A stretch of 35,281 bases of DNA from Cytidiella melzeri. Lineage: Eukaryota; Basidiomycota; Agaricomycetes; Polyporales; Irpicaceae. Location of the stretch: assembly GCA_022592445.1 (NCBI GenBank), contig JABYQR010000430.1:1-35281 (forward strand). Reading direction: 5' to 3'. Positions 28,955 to 35,281 of the stretch are shown piece by piece. The notes below the pieces were generated by a model, which saw only the letters and a program-made list of their open reading frames with translations, had not been told where the DNA came from and did no database searches. How positions within the stretch are numbered: the first letter of the stretch is position 1; each line of letters opens with the position of its first letter. A program made the position numbers and the translations under genes.

Positions 28955-29678
28955 TGTAACAGTTAAGGTTACACTCACCAGATAAGTGGTTAACTTGAAG
29001 GGGAGATAGAGATATAGAGTGTAAGAGATGTGGTGAGCAAAGTACTGGAGAGTACAAGGTAGACCTTTATCAACAGAGTGGATAAGACTGAGGGGATATG
29101 CCCTCAGGAGTGCCTCTATATATACATGAAGGGAAGGACCCCAGGTACTACCCTAAGACCCCTAATACCTACATGAGTAAGCAAAGTAATCTACCTTACT
29201 AAGCATGCCCTATGCCCTAGTGGTGCCACTTCAATAATCAACCAATAGCAATTGTCCCCATGACCTGACCCCATGACCCAGCTCCAAGGCTAGACTTGTT
29301 CTAGCTTGTTCTAAGACAAGGCTAGACCTCTCCAGAAGGTTCTATGAACTATGACATCATCTAATGGAATGTTCTATACTATGACATCATATTTCCAGCA
29401 AGTTCCACAAGGTTCCAGAGAGTTCTATCATGTGATACACAGATAAGGAAAGGAGCGCATCAGCGCATCAGAGACAGGAGGCGCATCAGTGCATCAATTG
29501 ATAGGCACTGAAAATAAGCGCCGGAATAGGCGCCTGATAAGCGCCAGATAAGCGCTGGATAAGCGCCTAAATAGACGCCGGATAAGTGCTGGATAAGCGC
29601 TTGACAGGCGCTAAATATTCCCAATAATACCGTTGCCTGGTAAGGCAAGTCTTGTAGAAACATTGAAAATCTGTGACA
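28955..29678 (-). mobile_element. Solo LTR, family A (copy 4)
   Basis: 724 bp, TGTAACAG..CTGTGACA, with the perfect TSD GAGAT (28950-28954 and 29679-29683). The TATA motif reads on the minus strand. Has a long run of GATAAGCGC-type units (about 29510-29620) and two perfect GAAnnTTC pairs. Confidence 0.9.
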
Positions 29679-29683
29679 GAGAT

Positions 29684-31037
29684 TCATGAAACAATACCCA
29701 AAGGTGTTTGTGGTAATAATTGCATATCATCATGTTGACATGCCAGGGGGATAGGTTACATATCTAAAACTCCCCCACAACTGTTAAAGTGGAATGGTAA
29801 AGATGTTTACAGCATTGAGGGTCTGTTTGAAGAGGCAGTCTGGTAAACATTGAGCAGAACCAAGGGAGATAAAATACAAATAAGACAGTCACTCATACAT
29901 TGGAAGATCAACCAAGTGAACATATAAATGCTACAGTAGACTGATTTGTACCTGCTCAAGTAAAAACTGAAATCAAACGTCTTGGTGAGGTGGAAGGTAT
30001 AAAATCATTCAACAAGGGTAGAAAGGACTTAAAAAAAGTCAAATACTCAACCAAACCCATAAGACACAAAAAATCAATTTGAAACCAGTACTATCCAATT
30101 GAGTTTGTCTCAAGGAATTCAACTGCAATAGTTGACCATATAGTTGGGCATATGATAGCTTGTTTACTACACCTATCAACATCAAGAGTATGGACAGTGA
30201 CACATGAACAAAATCAACTCCGACATTACTGTAGCATTAGTAATTTAGTTACAGACATGTATATATACCGCTCCTAGAGAGCAGAGAGATCATAAGACAT
30301 TTACCCCTAGAGGTAGTTGACCTTCCAAGTTATCCCCTGCACGCGTAACTTTCAAACAGGTTATGAGCCCTGGCTTATAACTCTTACCATCACTCCTCTA
30401 CTCTGAAACCTTCTTCAAGCTCAACACTACACAAATGTTACTTTGTGAGTAACATTTCTTTCTACACATAGTAGGCCACTTTATTGTAGAAGACCCAATT
30501 GTAGTAGACTAAGCCTCCTTTCCCATTTCTCCCATAACTATTTTCTACAGAATTTCCCCTGCTTTCTTATCCCTGGAACATGTGCACAGTCACATCCAAT
30601 TGATAGCCTACACCTCATATGTGTTCTTGGCTTGTGATTCAATATCAGAATCACACACCTACTCAAACAAAGCCCAATAAGGTGGCGTTCAGAGGGGATT
30701 GAAAGGGTCTTTTGTCTTAGACAATTGGGAGGCTGTGAAATGCGTCAAGGCATGTGAAATTGGCATTTGCCCCTAGTGAAGGATCCTGATGGACGGAATT
30801 GAGGGTGAGCTAGCCTGAGTACTGGTGCTGTTGGTGTAGTGGGCACGGAAGCGTTGTAACTTGAGTTTCTTTGTCTAGGTCTGCTGCCTTTCAAGGTTCA
30901 AGGCTGCGGGAGTATTCTTACCAACTTTGTCCAAGCTCTCACCATTGGTGAAATCTCACATAGTAAGTCAATGCTAGCAGAGCATATCTGCAAAACACTC
31001 ACAGATTGCCTGGCCCATAAGGTGAGATCCTGAATGG
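29684..31037. other. Repeat remnants; possible end of another LTR near 30453
   Basis: Positions 29810-29880 resemble 23148-23215. A TATATATA run near 30258 is followed ~190 bp later by TGTTACTTTGTGAGTAACA (30435-30453), a hairpin whose AACA end and GTGAGT resemble U5 ends of the A and C LTRs. I could not find a matching start or TSD, so an LTR is only a suggestion. No gene is supported. Confidence 0.35.
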
Positions 31038-31376
31038 TCAATGCAACATGTTTGCCATCACCCTCCACCATGCACCACCTTGGATTTCGCCCCCTGCTGT
31101 GCTGTGCGCAATGGAGTTGAGTATTGAGAAGTTCAAACCGTTCATCATGAGGGTCATCTTGTGGCTTGTTCTCTTTAGCTGCAGCATTGATCTTTTTCTG
31201 CAGGCGGGTGGACTTGGTTGCAGGTTTGTTGTGATAGTGTTAAGTTGACCTAATATCTTCACTGTTGGAAGGGTTGAGCTCACTAAATTGATGATCTCCA
31301 TTTCAGGTGTCCAACTCCAATCACAAATAAGCTGGTCCCTCAAGGTGCACAGCGCCTCTTGCATGTGAGAAACCAT
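31038..31376 (-). CDS. Unrecognised 112-residue open frame
   Basis: Not recognised. Continuous frame with mixed composition (HMQEALCTLRDQLICDWSWTPEMEIINLVSSTL), no membrane segment or motif. Surrounded by repeats and close to the inverted repeat at 31545. It may be an exon of a decayed gene or chance. Confidence 0.2.
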   Translation of the reverse strand: MVSHMQEALCTLRDQLICDWSWTPEMEIINLVSSTLPTVKILGQLNTITTNLQPSPPACRKRSMLQLKRTSHKMTLMMNGLNFSILNSIAHSTAGGEIQGGAWWRVMANMLH

Positions 31377-31544
31377 TTGAAGCTATATATTACAAACTAA
31401 TAGTATTACTATTACGATCGCCGCTAGTGGCTGCAATTTTTCATCCCATTATGGTAACTCGCGCCTTTTGAACACTCTTCACGTGACAACCGGCGCTGGC
31501 TGATGGAACAACTCCCGCGCTCTCTCGCCTCCTTCGAATTCTCT

Positions 31545-32193
31545 GCGCTCACCATCATCTCCCATCAATCACGCGCGGATCATCTCCGGCAACGTCCCCG
31601 CTCCCGCGCTCGCTGTCTACAACGATAAGCGCTGTATACTATACTTCCATGGCTTCCCCTTCGATTCACTTAGTTCTTTTTGGCTATATAGGGTAATCAG
31701 GTGTGTAGAATACGATCATGAAGTCCGTTTGTATTAATATTTGATAGATCTCTCATTGCAGCCAGATCTGTAGTGGCCACAGGGGTGTCTGGCCCTCTGT
31801 ATATACATGTACTGTTCCTAACGTCTAGTGGCTTTGTTCAATTAATTTAGGATACAAATGCGAAGAATTGGTGAAGAAACCATGCTATTTGAGACAAAGG
31901 AGAAGGTGCTATGCATTGAACATGGTGGAGAGTAGAGATGGAGGGCCAGACACCCCTGTGGCCACTACAGATCTGGCTGCAATGAGAGATCTATCAAATA
32001 TTAATACAAACGGACTTCATGATCGTATTCTACACACCTGATTACCCTATATAGCCAAAAAGAACTAAGTGAATCGAAGGGGAAGCCATGGAAGTATACT
32101 ATACAGCGCTCATCGTTGTAGACAGCGAGCGCGGGAGCGGGGACGTTGCCGGAGATGATCCGCGCGTGATTGATGGGAGATGATGGTGAGCGC
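31545..32193. repeat. Near-perfect inverted repeat: two 253 bp arms, 143 bp spacer
   Basis: Arms 31545-31797 and 31941-32193 have equal length and differ at one position by my reading (AACGATAAGCGC against AACGATGAGCGC). Each arm contains the same apparently coding-like stretch (VPAPALAVYND then YFHGFPFDSLSSFWLYR), once per strand. The spacer is AT-rich. There is no flanking TSD that I can see. Such near-identity implies recent formation or an assembly artefact. Confidence 0.9.
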
Positions 32194-32336
32194 GAGGGCG
32201 GGAGCACAATGGCTCGGCAGGGACTGATGATCAAGAAGGGTGAGAGAAAAGCCCAGATCCCCTGCCGATCAGAGTTGTTATGATGGCTTCTCATGAGCCT
32301 GTTATTGCGGGATGGATAGGTGCACGTGGACGTCAT
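32001..32336 (-). CDS. Unrecognised frame extending from the right arm of the inverted repeat
   Basis: 111 codons. The segment from SPSSPINHARIISGNV to SFWLYR lies within the arm and is present in both arms with a single Glu/Lys difference. A GTAATC follows WLYR and could be a weak donor. Only the right arm has the upstream Met and about 50 more residues. No known family. Confidence 0.2.
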   Translation of the reverse strand: MTSTCTYPSRNNRLMRSHHNNSDRQGIWAFLSPFLIISPCRAIVLPPSRSPSSPINHARIISGNVPAPALAVYNDERCIVYFHGFPFDSLSSFWLYRVIRCVEYDHEVRLY

Positions 32337-32624
32337 TCGCCTCGCCTTTTCCCTTTTATCACTCCTGTCTCACTCTCATTGTTCGCCGTTCTTGCCGCTT
32401 CCTCTTGAAAACTTTTGTTCGCTGGTAATTCCCTTTTATATACAGAACATTCCTACTACCTACCGCTAACGCAATAGTATTACCTTTCGTTTGCTAGTAG
32501 CTCTTTGAAGCTCCTTTGCAGGACCACAATCAACCAAGAATCTGTAGGCCAGCTTTGTTGACAGGGAGACCTCCATATGTGCTCAATCACAGTCAAGCAC
32601 ATCCTGTGGCTCAATGTTCAAAGG

Positions 32625-32959
32625 CAGCTTGAGAAGACGCTGTTAGTTTGGAAGACCAGCATTTGTTGTGTTGAGGGAAACAGGGATGTGTAAGCAGCTC
32701 CGATTAAACTCTGCATAACAGTGAGTACAGAGATAGTAAAATTGAGCATGTCAACTTACTTGATGTGCCTTAGGACCTTGAGAAGTAGCCTGACACCTGA
32801 ATTCACCATTGACATTTGCTCGAGCTGTAGAATTGGGTGAAAATAGAGGCTCTGAAGCTCACTGAGAGCTGAAGCTGAAACGAGGAGAGTTGTCGCCAAG
32901 ATGCTGATACATGCTACAAACACCAATTGATTGGGTGTCAGAGGGAGTGGGGTGGCCAT
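32625..32959 (-). CDS. Possible two-exon small protein with an N-terminal hydrophobic segment
   Basis: Starts at Met 32959 (MATPLPLTPNQLVFVACISI), with a hydrophobic stretch at residues 12-33 that could be a signal or membrane segment, then NSGVRLLLKVLRHI. A GTAAGT donor just before 32756 and an acceptor ..TGCAGAG about 50 bp later would join it to LIGAAYTSLFPSTQQML and a stop near 32625. The splice choice that keeps the frame uses the second AG. Function unknown; it may be a fragment. Confidence 0.3.
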
Positions 32960-33416
32960 GCCAAATGTGTAGGCAGCACTCTGAGTACTGGCAGGGTTGA
33001 AAGGGCGAGAAAAGCCGTCAGCAGAATATATCGTTATTCTGTGAGAGTGGTTGCTGTTGCTTGAGGTAAATATAGTGGTGAGCCTGCGTCAAGCCAGGCT
33101 ATTTCTGTCTCCTCATGGATTCATGCCCTGAACTCCTTTGCTAATCGTTGCCTGGAGGCTCCATCATATAAAGGAGGAGCATAATTTTTCTCATTTAAAA
33201 ACACTAATTACCCGACTGATGAAAGAAATGGCGGGGCTGGTGATGTTTTGCAGTTGCCACCTACTTTGTGCTCTGGAGTGGGCCGGGGTCCTGGGTGCCA
33301 CCTGTGCCACCAATGTTCTGTACACGGTGTCCAGTTGCGGTCTATCATTATTGGGATGGCTGTAGTGAATGTCAGCATTGTCTTAAAGCGTTTGAAACAT
33401 TTGCGCACACTTGAAC

Positions 33417-33720
33417 CACAGCCCACTGCAACAAATTGTGGTCTGAGCTACCTGGCATCTCTACAGCTGTCTTACTATGCAGTACCACAGGGCCTCAAGC
33501 TCAAAATCAGCTCAACATCCAGCATAACCATCTGATTGAAACATGTACACACAGGAAGAGCACAGCCAAGGGCAACAGATTGTGACCAGTGCTATAGTGT
33601 TGCTACTATGCAGTGCTGCAGAGCCTCAACATCAAGATCTTGGGTGTGTGGTTGTTCGCAAAAATTTACACACAGCCATAGCACAGCCAAGTGCAACAGA
33701 TTGTGATTATTGCTACCTTG
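33417..33720 (+). repeat. Degenerate tandem repeat, 121-144 bp spacing
   Basis: Three related segments begin near 33417, 33561 and 33682 with CACAGCC, followed by GCAACARATTGTG, and in two of them CTACTATGCAGT/CTTACTATGCAGT with GCCTCAA. No coding sense. Confidence 0.55.
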
Positions 33721-33888
33721 CCACCTGACGGTGTTGTTACTATGTCGGCAATTTCGAGCCGCCCTCACGAGACGCCGGCCTCGGACGCGCATCATTCCGT
33801 GATCTCGATGGCATCTCGAGGCCTCCTGCAGGAGCGACCGAATCTCTCGAGCATGGCTGAGCATCCGGAGAATCCCGCATCATCTAGA

Positions 33889-33955
33889 TGCCTCAATTGA
33901 ATCACTCGTCATCTAGATGCCTCAATTGAACCATCTTGTCATCTAGACGCCAACT
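33889..33955 (+). repeat. Short tandem repeat CATCTAGATGCCTCAATTGA
   Basis: Two close copies of CATCTAGATGCCTCAATTGA about 29 bp apart and a third, partial CATCTAGACGCCAACTGATTG. It follows a locally GC-rich block (33721-33888) whose frame (MSAISSRPHETPASD) is not recognised. Confidence 0.6.
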
Positions 33956-33959
33956 GATT

Positions 33960-34477
33960 GCCTACAGATGGTAGATAATAATTAATTTTGAATAACTGCT
34001 TGAGTTTCACGACCTCGTTCGCCACGCATCAGTCGCCCTCAGCCCTCTCTACCACAGTCGCCCTCAGCCCTCTCAGCCCTGCCTCATCCACTCTGTCACG
34101 CCTTCGCCACCCAAGCTGTCGTCAGCGGTCATCTGCTGATCACAGTTTGTTGAACCTGCCGCCATCTCTTGTTAGCGGATCATCTGCTTCCTGAGATTGC
34201 GAGGCTCCTTGTTACCGTATCGTGCGTACGTTTGACGGCCCACCAACCGCTTTGCTTCAGTGCGCACATTCTCGCCGCCGCCGAGCCTCTGGTTCCCCTC
34301 CATTGCATCCCTTCACTGTGCTGTCCCGCCACTTGAACATCCTTGGTTCTCCGCGTACATTGCTTCATAACAGGCCAACGCACTCGTGAGTGCATCTGTC
34401 TTACAATTGACTGTTTCTGATCTGCCCAAGGAGCATTTGCATAGCTAAAAAGGCCTCCGACGAACACCTCCTGGACC
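33960..34477. other. Upstream region of the zinc-finger gene
   Basis: Pyrimidine-rich sequence with a repeated CAGTCGCCCTCAGCCCTCTC (near 34030 and 34055), presumably promoter and leader of the gene starting at 34478. No TATA box is obvious. Confidence 0.35.
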
Positions 34478-34682
34478 ATGTTGACGGCCTCTGAGCTCAA
34501 ATCCTCGAGATATCATTCGTCAATCCGCAGGACGTGTGAGTACTGCCAGAAGGAGTGGGATAGCAAGGGGTACACACGACATGTGACTGCATGTCAGAAG
34601 AAGGCAGAATTGGTTGCCAGGTTTCAGCAATCAAAGGTAGAGGCAGAAATCCAAGACGGACTGAGACACCATAAGAAACGTG
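34478..34682 (+). CDS. First exon of a C2HC zinc-finger protein (unknown, TE-associated type)
   Basis: ATG 34478 opens MLTASELKSSRYHSSIRR followed by CEYCQKEWDSKGYTRHVTAC, a C-x2-C-x11-H-x3-C finger, then a basic helical stretch (KKAELVARFQQSKVEAEIQDGLRHHKKR). A consensus donor GTGAGT at 34683-34688 ends the exon. A C-family LTR begins 22 bp into the presumed intron (34705). Unspliced, the frame runs on into the LTR to 34816 and acquires an LTR-coded tail. Single N-terminal fingers like this head several fungal transposase families, so this could be a transposon protein; the rest is outside the window or lost. Confidence 0.5.
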
Positions 34683-34704
34683 GTGAGTGCGCATATTTTT
34701 CATG

Positions 34705-35281
34705 TGACATGGATAGTCCAACAGAGACTGGATTTTTCCAACATTGTCAGAAGTTTACAGCCTTAGGCGCCTATCTAGAGCGCTTATTTTCCGGCCAGGA
34801 GTGTTACCAGACCTAACCCTAACCCAGGTCACGTGACATCCTGCCTTATTTATCAATAGTCCAGACCCAAACCCTAGACTCAATCTGGAGCGGTTCCAGA
34901 TCAACCTAGGCTATTGTTCTATTGTTCCTCTTCCATTGATGGGGATTCCCCAGGGATTCCCCCAGGTCTTATTGTTCTATTGTTCTTATCCTATTGTTCT
35001 ATTGTTCTATGTACCCTGGTCCTTGACAGTTACTCAGGTCCTTGACAGTTACCCTGGTTCCTTATTGTTCTATTGTTACTCCAGCCCCACAGTTACTCCA
35101 GTCCCTAGTGTGGGAACTGGTGCACAGACCACCCAGACACAGTATATATAGTACCCCTTACCCTCCCTGGTTCTGCATCTTGACCTCTTTGTCATTTGCA
35201 CTGCCAGGTGAGTTACTCAATGTAACCTAGTATAAGCATGATATTACCTTTGTCATTTGCACTGCCAGTATCCGGCCTCTG
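34705..35281 (+). mobile_element. LTR, family C (second copy), running off the window
   Basis: Inverted copy of 953-1728, TGACATGGATAGTCC onward; the last ~130 bp lie outside. TATATATAG at 35143-35151. It has one copy of the GGGATTCCCCAGGGATTCCC block where the left copy has two. Its right border and TSD cannot be tested here. Confidence 0.85.
35208..35268 (+). other. Predicted leader mini-intron in LTR family C (second copy)
   Basis: CTTTGTCATTTGCACTGCCAG at 35187-35207 followed by GTGAGT, and again at 35248-35268 as the acceptor side. 61 bp would be removed. No perfect branch point is seen (TGTAAC, ATTACC are candidates). Confidence 0.45.

Noticed and set aside
30435..30453. A fifth LTR family ending TGTTACTTTGTGAGTAACA
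   Set aside because: Without a matching start, TSD or second copy it is only a resemblance; noted under the 29684-31037 stretch.
1..35281. A coordinated defence, biosynthetic or giant mobile (Starship-like) system
   Set aside because: No tyrosine recombinase with DUF3435, no NLR, no cluster of intact enzymes; all recognisable frames are transposon parts or broken amplified-family genes.

Overview
The window is eukaryotic and looks like a repeat-rich stretch of an Agaricomycete (mushroom-forming basidiomycete) genome. The evidence is: short 47-67 bp introns with GTRAGT donors; remnants of gene families that are amplified in those fungi (short RecQ-type helicases, KDZ and tnp2/CACTA transposases, a fungus-specific hypothetical family with a WWDAL core); and Ty3/Gypsy elements. 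I see no tRNA, rRNA, CRISPR array or prokaryotic feature. No clearly intact conserved gene remains.

Layout. 1-5781: a RecQ-family helicase gene on the minus strand. Two LTR-type insertions with target-site duplications (TSDs) split it: family C at 953-1728 (TSD TCCAG) and family D at 2493-4338 (TSD GCGG). Removing both insertions and four introns leaves 2,682 nt (894 codons) in one frame, broken only by four TGA codons. 6378-7440: a truncated CACTA (tnp2) transposase. 7904-8650: the C-terminal end of a KDZ transposase. 8660-10219: a pyrimidine-rich, family D-like segment. 10220-12776: a hypothetical gene split by a family B solo LTR (TSD CTTCT).

13000-17620: a decayed Gypsy element on the minus strand (gag, protease, RT, RNase H, start of integrase). 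A family A solo LTR (TSD GATCT) sits inside its gag. 17529-18606: three family B LTR pieces in alternating orientation. 18607-21727: a non-LTR-like element with an endonuclease domain. 21724-23070: another B LTR with an A LTR nested in it. 23-30 kb: A LTRs, a 143 bp tandem repeat, a ~60 bp satellite, and a 1.3 kb fold-back element with CACTA ends inserted in that satellite. 31545-32193: a 253 bp inverted repeat with one mismatch. 34478-35281: a C2HC zinc-finger exon whose intron carries a second C LTR, in the opposite orientation to the one at 953-1728.

The most interesting signals are listed here. (1) Mini-introns in the leader of LTR families B and C are each bounded by a tandem copy of their own 5' exon end. 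(2) The helicase gene can be reassembled exactly. (3) A palindromic CACTA-ended element. (4) Heat-shock-element-like and GATA-like clusters in LTR family A. (5) Premature stops across unrelated elements are nearly all G:C to A:T changes. No cooperating gene system is visible; the window is best read as layers of transposon insertion and decay.
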